Of a stretch of 64,000 bases of DNA, positions 52,831 to 64,000 are shown piece by piece. Where the stretch lies: assembly GCA_964057225.1 (NCBI GenBank), contig OZ059894.1, positions 2,790,001 to 2,854,000 of the forward strand, read 5' to 3'. This DNA comes from Auanema rhodensis. Lineage: Eukaryota; Nematoda; Chromadorea; Rhabditida; Rhabditidae. The position numbers and the translations under genes are program-made. A model generated the notes under the pieces. That model was not told the DNA's origin. It ran no database searches and saw only the letters and a list, made by a program, of their open reading frames with translations. Each line of letters begins with the position of its first letter. Within the stretch, counting starts at the first letter, position 1.

Positions 52831-55800
52831 AGCTGCGTCGAGCTGTGTTATCAGATTTGCGCTAGCTTAAAAATGCACCGAGATATCAACTGATATAAGT
52901 TCACACATATATCCTCGATTTTCACCCCGAAGAATTAATTTTTTCGTTGAAAAACATTGTCCATCGTCTTTGCCTTGAAGAAAGGAATCTAAAAACATCT
53001 ACTTTTTGCTAAATTATTCCGAAATTTTTCGAAAAAATTTTTGTCAAAATGTTTTTGGAAGCAATGTTGAGTGTACATGGAAACTCAACATACACCAATG
53101 CATCATTTTTCAAACGATCATAACTAATTTTTGTATTGAGCGTTTTTCAATGTAGTAAAGTGCATTCGATGCGGATTTTCAACCTGCGTCGATCTGTGTT
53201 ATCAGATTTGCGCTAGCTTAAAAATGCACCGAGATATCAACTGATATAAGTTCACACTTATATCCTCGATTTTCACCCTGAAGAATTAATTTTTTTGTTG
53301 AATAACATTGTCCATCGTCTTTGCCTTGAAAAAAGGAATCTAAAAACATCTACTTTTCGCTAAATTATCTTGAAATTTTTCGAAAAAATTTTTGTCAAAA
53401 TGTTTTTGGAAGCAATGTTGAGTGTACATGGAAACTCAACATACACTAATGCATTATTTTTCAAACGATCATAACTAATTTTTGTATTGAGCGTTTTTCA
53501 ATGTAGTAAAGTGCATTCGATGCGGATTTTCAACCTGCGTCGATCTGTGTTATCAGATTTGCGCTAGCTTAAAAATGCACCGAGATATCAACTGATATAA
53601 GTTCACACTTATATCCTCGATTTTCACCCTGAAGAATAAATTTTTTTGTTGAATAACATTGTCCATCGTCTTTGCCTTGAAAAAAGGAATCTAAAAACAT
53701 CTACTTCTTGCTAAATTATCTTGAAATTTTTCGAAAAAATTTTTGTCAAAATGTTTTTGGAAGCAATGTTGAGTGTACATGGAAACTCAACATACACTAA
53801 TGCATTATTTTTCAAACGATCATAACTAATTTTTGTATTGAGCGTTTTTCAATGTAGTATAGTGCATTCGATGCGGATTTTCAAGCTGCGTCGATCTGTG
53901 TTATCAGATTTGCGCTAGCTTGAAAATGCACCGAGATATCAACTGATATAAGTTCACACTTATATCCTCGATTTTCACCCTGAAGAATTAATTTTTTCGT
54001 TGAATAACATTGTCCATCGTCTTTGCCTTGAAGAAAGGAATCTAAAAACATCTACTTTTTGCTAAATTATTTCGAAATTTTTCGAAAAAATTTTTGTCAA
54101 AATGTTTTTGAAAGCAATGTTGAGTGTACATGGAAACTCAACATACACTAATGCATCATTTTTCAAACGATCATAACTAATTTTTGTATTGAGCGTTTTT
54201 CAATGTAGTATAGTGCATTCGATGCGGATTTTTAAGCTGCGTCGAGCTGTGTTATCAGATTTGCGCTAGCTTAAAAATGCACCGAGATATCAACTGATAT
54301 AAGTTCACACATATATCCTCGATTTTCACCCCGAAGAATTAATTTTTTCGTTGAAAAACATTGTCCATCGTCTTTGCCTTGAAGAAAGGAATCTAAAAAC
54401 ATCTACTTTTTGCTAAATTATTTCGAAATTTTTCGAAAAAATTTTTGTCAAAATGTTTTTGGAAGCAATGTTGAGTGTACATGGAAACTCAACATACACT
54501 AATGCATCATTTTTCAAACGATCATAACTAATTTTTGTATTGAGCGTTTTTCAATGTAGTAAAGTGCATTCGATGCGGATTTTCAACCTGCGTCGATCTG
54601 TGTTATCAGATTTGCGCTAGCTTAAAAATGCACCGAGATATCAACTGATATAAGTTCACACTTATATCCTCGATTTTCACCCTGAAGAATAAATTTTTTT
54701 GTTGAATAACATTGTCCATCGTCTTTGCCTTGAAAAAAGGAATCTAAAAACATCTACTTCTTGCTAAATTATCTTGAAATTTTTCGAAAAAATTTTTGTC
54801 AAAATGTTTTTGGAAGCAATGTTGAGTGTACATGGAAACTCAACATACACTAATGCATCATTTTTCAAACGATCATAACTAATTTTTGTATTGAGCGTTT
54901 TTCAATGTAGTAAAGTGCATTCGATGCGGATTTTCAACCTGCGTCGATCTGTGTTATCAGATTTGCGCTAGCTTAAAAATGCACCGAGATATCAACTGAT
55001 ATAAGTTCACACTTATATCCTCGATTTTCACCCTGAAGAATTAATTTTTTTGTTGAATAACATTGTCCATCGTCTTTGCCTTGAAAAAAGGAATCTAAAA
55101 ACATCTACTTTTCGCTAAATTATCTTGAAATTTTTCGAAAAAATTTTTGTCAAAATGTTTTTGGAAGCAATGTTGAGTGTACATGGAAACTCAACATACA
55201 CTAATGCATCATTTTTCAAACGATCATAACTAATTTTTGTATTGAGCGTTTTTCAATGTAGTAAAGTGCATTCGATGCGGATTTTCAACCTGCGTCGATC
55301 TGTGTTATCAGATTTGCGCTAGCTTAAAAATGCACCGAGATATCAACTGATATAAGTTCACACTTATATCCTCGATTTTCACCCTGAAGAATTAATTTTT
55401 TTGTTGAATAACATTGTCCATCGTCTTTGCCTTGAAAAAAGGAATCTAAAAACATCTACTTTTTGCTAAATTATCTTGAAATTTTTCGAAAAAATTTTTG
55501 TCAAAATGTTTTTGGAAGCAATGTTGAGTGTACATGGAAACTCAACATACACTAATGCATTATTTTTCAAACGATCATAACTAATTTTTGTATTGAGCGT
55601 TTTTCAATGTAGTATAGTGCATTCGATGCGGATTTTCAAGCTGCGTCGATCTGTGTTATCAGATTTGCGCTAGCTTAAAAATGCACCGAGATATCAACTG
55701 ATATAAGTTCACACTTATATCCTCGATTTTCACCCTGAAGAATTAATTTTTTCGTTGAATAACATTGTCCATCGTCTTTGCCTTGAAAAAAGGAATCTAA

Positions 55801-55989
55801 AAACATCTACTTTTCGCTAAATTATTTTGAAATTTTTCGAAAAAAATTTTGTCAAAATGTTTTTGGAAGCAATGTTGAGTGTACATGGAAACTCAACATA
55901 CACTAATGCATCATTTTTCAAACGATCATAACTAATTTTTGTATTAAGCGTTTTTCAATGTAGTATAGTGCATTCGATGCGGATTTTTA
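52831..55989 (-). repeat. Nine-monomer HOR block 1 (3159 bp)
   Basis: The first unit has CACACATATA, CCCCG, ATTCCG and the rare ACACCAATG (53092). Then come a CAACCTG/TTTTCGC/TCTTG unit, a GAATAAATTT/CTTCTTGC unit, an AGCTTGAAAATG unit with TTTTTGAAAGC, a GTCGAGC/CACACATATA unit, a second GAATAAATTT unit (54586-54936), two CAACCTG units and a closing unit with the shifted A/T run (55838). Confidence 0.85.
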
Positions 55990-58797
55990 AGCTGCGTCGA
56001 GCTGTGTTATCAGATTTGCGCTAGCTTAAAAATGCACCGAGATATCAACTGATATAAGTTCACACATATATCCTCGATTTTCACCCCGAAGAATTAATTT
56101 TTTCGTTGAAAAACATTGTCCATCGTCTTTGCCTTGAAGAAAGGAATCTAAAAACATCTACTTTTTGCTAAATTATTCCGAAATTTTTCGAAAAAATTTT
56201 TGTCAAAATGTTTTTGGAAGCAATGTTGAGTGTACATGGAAACTCAACATACACCAATGCATCATTTTTCAAACGATCATAACTAATTTTTGTATTGAGC
56301 GTTTTTCAATGTAGTAAAGTGCATTCGATGCGGATTTTCAACCTGCGTCGATCTGTGTTATCAGATTTGCGCTAGCTTAAAAATGCACCGAGATATCAAC
56401 TGATATAAGTTCACACTTATATCCTCGATTTTCACCCTGAAGAATTAATTTTTTTGTTGAATAACATTGTCCATCGTCTTTGCCTTGAAAAAAGGAATCT
56501 AAAAACATCTACTTTTCGCTAAATTATCTTGAAATTTTTCGAAAAAATTTTTGTCAAAATGTTTTTGGAAGCAATGTTGAGTGTACATGGAAACTCAACA
56601 TACACTAATGCATTATTTTTCAAACGATCATAACTAATTTTTGTATTGAGCGTTTTTCAATGTAGTAAAGTGCATTCGATGCGGATTTTCAACCTGCGTC
56701 GATCTGTGTTATCAGATTTGCGCTAGCTTAAAAATGCACCGAGATATCAACTGATATAAGTTCACACTTATATCCTCGATTTTCACCCTGAAGAATAAAT
56801 TTTTTTGTTGAATAACATTGTCCATCGTCTTTGCCTTGAAAAAAGGAATCTAAAAACATCTACTTCTTGCTAAATTATCTTGAAATTTTTCGAAAAAATT
56901 TTTGTCAAAATGTTTTTGGAAGCAATGTTGAGTGTACATGGAAACTCAACATACACTAATGCATTATTTTTCAAACGATCATAACTAATTTTTGTATTGA
57001 GCGTTTTTCAATGTAGTATAGTGCATTCGATGCGGATTTTCAAGCTGCGTCGATCTGTGTTATCAGATTTGCGCTAGCTTGAAAATGCACCGAGATATCA
57101 ACTGATATAAGTTCACACTTATATCCTCGATTTTCACCCTGAAGAATTAATTTTTTCGTTGAATAACATTGTCCATCGTCTTTGCCTTGAAGAAAGGAAT
57201 CTAAAAACATCTACTTTTTGCTAAATTATTTCGAAATTTTTCGAAAAAATTTTTGTCAAAATGTTTTTGAAAGCAATGTTGAGTGTACATGGAAACTCAA
57301 CATACACTAATGCATCATTTTTCAAACGATCATAACTAATTTTTGTATTGAGCGTTTTTCAATGTAGTATAGTGCATTCGATGCGGATTTTTAAGCTGCG
57401 TCGAGCTGTGTTATCAGATTTGCGCTAGCTTAAAAATGCACCGAGATATCAACTGATATAAGTTCACACATATATCCTCGATTTTCACCCCGAAGAATTA
57501 ATTTTTTCGTTGAAAAACATTGTCCATCGTCTTTGCCTTGAAGAAAGGAATCTAAAAACATCTACTTTTTGCTAAATTATTTCGAAATTTTTCGAAAAAA
57601 TTTTTGTCAAAATGTTTTTGGAAGCAATGTTGAGTGTACATGGAAACTCAACATACACTAATGCATCATTTTTCAAACGATCATAACTAATTTTTGTATT
57701 GAGCGTTTTTCAATGTAGTAAAGTGCATTCGATGCGGATTTTCAACCTGCGTCGATCTGTGTTATCAGATTTGCGCTAGCTTAAAAATGCACCGAGATAT
57801 CAACTGATATAAGTTCACACTTATATCCTCGATTTTCACCCTGAAGAATTAATTTTTTTGTTGAATAACATTGTCCATCGTCTTTGCCTTGAAAAAAGGA
57901 ATCTAAAAACATCTACTTTTCGCTAAATTATCTTGAAATTTTTCGAAAAAATTTTTGTCAAAATGTTTTTGGAAGCAATGTTGAGTGTACATGGAAACTC
58001 AACATACACTAATGCATCATTTTTCAAACGATCATAACTAATTTTTGTATTGAGCGTTTTTCAATGTAGTAAAGTGCATTCGATGCGGATTTTCAACCTG
58101 CGTCGATCTGTGTTATCAGATTTGCGCTAGCTTAAAAATGCACCGAGATATCAACTGATATAAGTTCACACTTATATCCTCGATTTTCACCCTGAAGAAT
58201 TAATTTTTTTGTTGAATAACATTGTCCATCGTCTTTGCCTTGAAAAAAGGAATCTAAAAACATCTACTTTTTGCTAAATTATCTTGAAATTTTTCGAAAA
58301 AATTTTTGTCAAAATGTTTTTGGAAGCAATGTTGAGTGTACATGGAAACTCAACATACACTAATGCATTATTTTTCAAACGATCATAACTAATTTTTGTA
58401 TTGAGCGTTTTTCAATGTAGTATAGTGCATTCGATGCGGATTTTCAAGCTGCGTCGATCTGTGTTATCAGATTTGCGCTAGCTTAAAAATGCACCGAGAT
58501 ATCAACTGATATAAGTTCACACTTATATCCTCGATTTTCACCCTGAAGAATTAATTTTTTCGTTGAATAACATTGTCCATCGTCTTTGCCTTGAAAAAAG
58601 GAATCTAAAAACATCTACTTTTCGCTAAATTATTTTGAAATTTTTCGAAAAAAATTTTGTCAAAATGTTTTTGGAAGCAATGTTGAGTGTACATGGAAAC
58701 TCAACATACACTAATGCATCATTTTTCAAACGATCATAACTAATTTTTGTATTAAGCGTTTTTCAATGTAGTATAGTGCATTCGATGCGGATTTTTA
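55990..58797 (-). repeat. Eight-monomer HOR block 2 (2808 bp)
   Basis: Same unit order as 52831-55989, with one unit missing: the counterpart of 54586-54936 is absent and the flanking units are joined in phase. Markers repeat at the expected places: ACACCAATG at 56251, GAATAAATTT near 56792, AGCTTGAAAATG near 57077 and the shifted A/T run at 58646. Confidence 0.85.
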
Positions 58798-61700
58798 AGC
58801 TGCGTCGAGCTGTGTTATCAGATTTGCGCTAGCTTAAAAATGCACCGAGATATCAACTGATATAAGTTCACACATATATCCTCGATTTTCACCCCGAAGA
58901 ATTAATTTTTTCGTTGAAAAACATTGTCCATCGTCTTTGCCTTGAAGAAAGGAATCTAAAAACATCTACTTTTTGCTAAATTATTCCGAAATTTTTCGAA
59001 AAAATTTTTGTCAAAATGTTTTTGGAAGCAATGTTGAGTGTACATGGAAACTCAACATACACCAATGCATCATTTTTCAAACGATCATAACTAATTTTTG
59101 TATTGAGCGTTTTTCAATGTAGTAAAGTGCATTCGATGCGGATTTTCAACCTGCGTCGATCTGTGTTATCAGATTTGCGCTAGCTTAAAAATGCACCGAG
59201 ATATCAACTGATATAAGTTCACACTTATATCCTCGATTTTCACCCTGAAGAATTAATTTTTTTGTTGAATAACATTGTCCATCGTCTTTGCCTTGAAAAA
59301 AGGAATCTAAAAACATCTACTTTTCGCTAAATTATCTTGAAATTTTTCGAAAAAATTTTTGTCAAAATGTTTTTGGAAGCAATGTTGAGTGTACATGGAA
59401 ACTCAACATACACTAATGCATTATTTTTCAAACGATCATAACTAATTTTTGTATTGAGCGTTTTTCAATGTAGTAAAGTGCATTCGATGCGGATTTTCAA
59501 CCTGCGTCGATCTGTGTTATCAGATTTGCGCTAGCTTAAAAATGCACCGAGATATCAACTGATATAAGTTCACACTTATATCCTCGATTTTCACCCTGAA
59601 GAATAAATTTTTTTGTTGAATAACATTGTCCATCGTCTTTGCCTTGAAAAAAGGAATCTAAAAACATCTACTTCTTGCTAAATTATCTTGAAATTTTTCG
59701 AAAAAATTTTTGTCAAAATGTTTTTGGAAGCAATGTTGAGTGTACATGGAAACTCAACATACACTAATGCATTATTTTTCAAACGATCATAACTAATTTT
59801 TGTATTGAGCGTTTTTCAATGTAGTATAGTGCATTCGATGCGGATTTTCAAGCTGCGTCGATCTGTGTTATCAGATTTGCGCTAGCTTGAAAATGCACCG
59901 AGATATCAACTGATATAAGTTCACACTTATATCCTCGATTTTCACCCTGAAGAATTAATTTTTTCGTTGAATAACATTGTCCATCGTCTTTGCCTTGAAG
60001 AAAGGAATCTAAAAACATCTACTTTTTGCTAAATTATTTCGAAATTTTTCGAAAAAATTTTTGTCAAAATGTTTTTGAAAGCAATGTTGAGTGTACATGG
60101 AAACTCAACATACACTAATGCATCATTTTTCAAACGATCATAACTAATTTTTGTATTAAGCGTTTTTCAATGTAGTATAGTGCATTCGATGCGGATTTTT
60201 AAGCTGCGTCGAGCTGTGTTATCAGATTTGCGCTAGCTTAAAAATGCACCGAGATATCAACTGATATAAGTTCACACTTATATCCTCGATTTTCACCCTG
60301 AAGAATTAATTTTTTTGTTGAATAACATTGTCCATCGTCTTTGCCTTGAAAAAAGGAATCTAAAAACATCTACTTTTTGCTAAATTATCTTGAAATTTTT
60401 CGAAAAAATTTTTGTCAAAATGTTTTTGGAAGCAATGTTGAGTGTACATGGAAACTCAACATACACTAATGCATTATTTTTCAAACGATCATAACTAATT
60501 TTTGTATTGAGCGTTTTTCAATGTAGTATAGTGCATTCGATGCGGATTTTCAAGCTGCGTCGATCTGTGTTATCAGATTTGCGCTAGCTTAAAAATGCAC
60601 CGAGATATCAACTGATATAAGTTCACACTTATATCCTCGATTTTCACCCTGAAGAATAAATTTTTTTGTTGAATAACATTGTCCATCGTCTTTGCCTTGA
60701 AAAAAGGAATCTAAAAACATCTACTTCTTGCTAAATTATCTTGAAATTTTTCGAAAAAATTTTTGTCAAAATGTTTTTGGAAGCAATGTTGAGTGTACAT
60801 GGAAACTCAACATACACTAATGCATTATTTTTCAAACGATCATAACTAATTTTTGTATTGAGCGTTTTTCAATGTAGTATAGTGCATTCGATGCGGATTT
60901 TCAAGCTGCGTCGATCTGTGTTATCAGATTTGCGCTAGCTTGAAAATGCACCGAGATATCAACTGATATAAGTTCACACTTATATCCTCGATTTTCACCC
61001 TGAAGAATTAATTTTTTCGTTGAATAACATTGTCCATCGTCTTTGCCTTGAAGAAAGGAATCTAAAAACATCTACTTTTTGCTAAATTATTTCGAAATTT
61101 TTCGAAAAAATTTTTGTCAAAATGTTTTTGAAAGCAATGTTGAGTGTACATGGAAACTCAACATACACTAATGCATCATTTTTCAAACGATCATAACTAA
61201 TTTTTGTATTAAGCGTTTTTCAATGTAGTATAGTGCATTCGATGCGGATTTCTAAGCTGCGTCGAGCTGTGTTATCAGATTTGCGCTAGCTTAAAAATGC
61301 ACCGAGATATCAACTGATATAAGTTCACACTTATATCCTCGATTTTCACCCTGAAGAATTAATTTTTTTGTTGAATAACATTGTCCATCGTCTTTGCCTT
61401 GAAAAAAGGAATCTAAAAACATCTACTTTTTGCTAAATTATCTTGAAATTTTTCGAAAAAATTTTTGTCAAAATGTTTTTGGAAGCAATGTTGAGTGTAC
61501 ATGGAAACTCAACATACACTAATGCATTATTTTTCAAACGATCATAACTAATTTTTGTATTGAGCGTTTTTCAATGTAGTATAGTGCATTCGATGCGGAT
61601 TTTCAAGCTGCGTCGATCTGTGTTATCAGATTTGCGCTAGCTTAAAAATGCACCGAGATATCAACTGATATAAGTTCACACTTATATCCTCGATTTTCAC

Positions 61701-61956
61701 CCTGAAGAATTAATTTTTTCGTTGAATAACATTGTCCATCGTCTTTGCCTTGAAAAAAGGAATCTAAAAACATCTACTTTTCGCTAAATTATTTTGAAAT
61801 TTTTCGAAAAAAATTTTGTCAAAATGTTTTTGGAAGCAATGTTGAGTGTACATGGAAACTCAACATACACTAATGCATCATTTTTCAAACGATCATAACT
61901 AATTTTTGTATTAAGCGTTTTTCAATGTAGTATAGTGCATTCGATGCGGATTTTTA
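58798..61956 (-). repeat. Nine-monomer HOR block 3 (3159 bp) with an internal 1053-bp tandem duplication
   Basis: The first four units are the same as in blocks 1 and 2. After them, the three-unit set GAATAAATTT, AGCTTGAAAATG, GTCGAGC (59500-60552) is repeated at 60553-61605. The GTCGAGC units here have CACACTTATA and CCCTG rather than the CACACATATA/CCCCG of blocks 1 and 2. The second one has GATTTCTAAG for GATTTTTAAG near 61249. The closing unit has the shifted A/T run at 61805. Confidence 0.83.
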
Positions 61957-64000
61957 AGCTGCGTCGAGCTGTGTTATCAGATTTGCGCTAGCTTAAAAAT
62001 GCACCGAGATATCAACTGATATAAGTTCACACATATATCCTCGATTTTCACCCCGAAGAATTAATTTTTTCGTTGAAAAACATTGTCCATCGTCTTTGCC
62101 TTGAAGAAAGGAATCTAAAAACATCTACTTTTTGCTAAATTATTCCGAAATTTTTCGAAAAAATTTTTGTCAAAATGTTTTTGGAAGCAATGTTGAGTGT
62201 ACATGGAAACTCAACATACACCAATGCATCATTTTTCAAACGATCATAACTAATTTTTGTATTGAGCGTTTTTCAATGTAGTAAAGTGCATTCGATGCGG
62301 ATTTTCAACCTGCGTCGATCTGTGTTATCAGATTTGCGCTAGCTTAAAAATGCACCGAGATATCAACTGATATAAGTTCACACTTATATCCTCGATTTTC
62401 ACCCTGAAGAATTAATTTTTTTGTTGAATAACATTGTCCATCGTCTTTGCCTTGAAAAAAGGAATCTAAAAACATCTACTTTTCGCTAAATTATCTTGAA
62501 ATTTTTCGAAAAAATTTTTGTCAAAATGTTTTTGGAAGCAATGTTGAGTGTACATGGAAACTCAACATACACTAATGCATTATTTTTCAAACGATCATAA
62601 CTAATTTTTGTATTGAGCGTTTTTCAATGTAGTAAAGTGCATTCGATGCGGATTTTCAACCTGCGTCGATCTGTGTTATCAGATTTGCGCTAGCTTAAAA
62701 ATGCACCGAGATATCAACTGATATAAGTTCACACTTATATCCTCGATTTTCACCCTGAAGAATAAATTTTTTTGTTGAATAACATTGTCCATCGTCTTTG
62801 CCTTGAAAAAAGGAATCTAAAAACATCTACTTCTTGCTAAATTATCTTGAAATTTTTCGAAAAAATTTTTGTCAAAATGTTTTTGGAAGCAATGTTGAGT
62901 GTACATGGAAACTCAACATACACTAATGCATTATTTTTCAAACGATCATAACTAATTTTTGTATTGAGCGTTTTTCAATGTAGTATAGTGCATTCGATGC
63001 GGATTTTCAAGCTGCGTCGATCTGTGTTATCAGATTTGCGCTAGCTTGAAAATGCACCGAGATATCAACTGATATAAGTTCACACTTATATCCTCGATTT
63101 TCACCCTGAAGAATTAATTTTTTCGTTGAATAACATTGTCCATCGTCTTTGCCTTGAAGAAAGGAATCTAAAAACATCTACTTTTTGCTAAATTATTTCG
63201 AAATTTTTCGAAAAAATTTTTGTCAAAATGTTTTTGAAAGCAATGTTGAGTGTACATGGAAACTCAACATACACTAATGCATCATTTTTCAAACGATCAT
63301 AACTAATTTTTGTATTAAGCGTTTTTCAATGTAGTATAGTGCATTCGATGCGGATTTTTAAGCTGCGTCGAGCTGTGTTATCAGATTTGCGCTAGCTTAA
63401 AAATGCACCGAGATATCAACTGATATAAGTTCACACTTATATCCTCGATTTTCACCCTGAAGAATTAATTTTTTTGTTGAATAACATTGTCCATCGTCTT
63501 TGCCTTGAAAAAAGGAATCTAAAAACATCTACTTTTTGCTAAATTATCTTGAAATTTTTCGAAAAAATTTTTGTCAAAATGTTTTTGGAAGCAATGTTGA
63601 GTGTACATGGAAACTCAACATACACTAATGCATTATTTTTCAAACGATCATAACTAATTTTTGTATTGAGCGTTTTTCAATGTAGTATAGTGCATTCGAT
63701 GCGGATTTTCAAGCTGCGTCGATCTGTGTTATCAGATTTGCGCTAGCTTAAAAATGCACCGAGATATCAACTGATATAAGTTCACACTTATATCCTCGAT
63801 TTTCACCCTGAAGAATTAATTTTTTCGTTGAATAACATTGTCCATCGTCTTTGCCTTGAAAAAAGGAATCTAAAAACATCTACTTTTCGCTAAATTATTT
63901 TGAAATTTTTCGAAAAAAATTTTGTCAAAATGTTTTTGGAAGCAATGTTGAGTGTACATGGAAACTCAACATACACTAATGCATCATTTTTCAAACGATC
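61957..64000 (-). repeat. HOR block 4, about six monomers, cut by the window end
   Basis: It opens with the same four units as the other blocks (ACACCAATG at 62218, GAATAAATTT near 62761, AGCTTGAAAATG near 63044). One GTCGAGC/CACACTTATA unit follows (63361-63711), and then directly the closing unit with the shifted A/T run at 63911. The array runs off the end of the window without a boundary. Confidence 0.8.

Larger units (their letters stand above)
23592..64000 (-). repeat. Satellite array, subfamily B, reverse orientation (114 full units plus partials)
   Basis: From 23698 to 63711 there are 114 complete units, followed by 289 bp of the next. Subfamily B has A instead of T at unit position 225 (AACATTGTCC on the + strand), is fixed for ACTC and TTTTG at 110-137, and mostly has GACGC at the unit end. 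Most units have A at position 36, giving TTTTTCAATG on the + strand. New alternatives appear: GAATAAC or GAAAAAC, CCCTG or CCCCG, TTTTTTCG or TTTTTTTG, GAAAAAAGG or GAAGAAAGG, TAGTATAG or TAGTAAAG, CAAGCTG, CAACCTG or TAAGCTG, and CATCATT or CATTATT. Only two units differ in length. Confidence 0.97.

Noticed and set aside
1-64000. CRISPR array or other prokaryotic repeat system
   Set aside because: The repeats are contiguous 351-bp monomers with no unique spacers, no associated genes and a HOR structure typical of eukaryotic satellites.
1-64000. Embedded transposon, tRNA, rRNA or 5S-derived sequence
   Set aside because: The monomer phase is unbroken except for length changes of 60, +1 and -1 bp, leaving no room for an insertion. 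No cloverleaf or conserved rRNA motif is visible in the monomer.

Overview
The whole 64-kb window is satellite DNA. One 351-bp monomer family fills it from end to end, about 182 monomer equivalents, and I see no gene, RNA gene, transposon, CRISPR array or unique-sequence island. The first monomer has 106 G+C in 351 bases (about 30% GC) and carries 11 CpG sites, at least 1.3 times the number expected from base composition. A long homogeneous array with higher-order repeats (HORs), low GC, no CpG depletion and a monomer about two nucleosomes long points to eukaryotic centromeric or pericentromeric heterochromatin. An insect or other arthropod is my best guess, but the sequence does not prove it and I do not recognise the family by name.

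Layout. (1) 1-21056: subfamily A, forward orientation, 59 complete monomers plus 347 bp of the 60th, with no length change detected. It runs from a 6-monomer HOR (703-4914) through a mixed zone to an 8-monomer HOR (9478-18603) and a 6-monomer derivative (18604-20709). (2) 21056/21057: a sharp orientation switch. (3) 21057-23591: subfamily A in reverse orientation. Its monomer types mirror copies 53-59 of the left arm in register, giving an imperfect palindrome with two arms of about 2535 bp around a 223-bp spacer. (4) 23528-23647: a 60-bp tandem duplication marking the exact point where subfamily A gives way to subfamily B. (5) 23592-64000: subfamily B, all in reverse orientation, with a succession of local HORs: 2-mer (25453-27558), 4-mer (34229-37387), a duplicated block at 8-monomer spacing (about 39.85-44.25 kb), 7-mer (47215-51777) and 9/8/9/6-mer (52831-64000).

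Nothing here works as an operon or pathway. The interest is architectural: an inverted-array junction beside a subfamily boundary, a monomer with several hairpin-forming dyads, almost perfect length conservation, and a readable record of unequal exchange and conversion. Monomer coordinates below use 1-351 of this window as the reference (unit positions 1-351, + strand sense). HOR assignments come from comparing diagnostic variant sites by eye, not from an alignment program.
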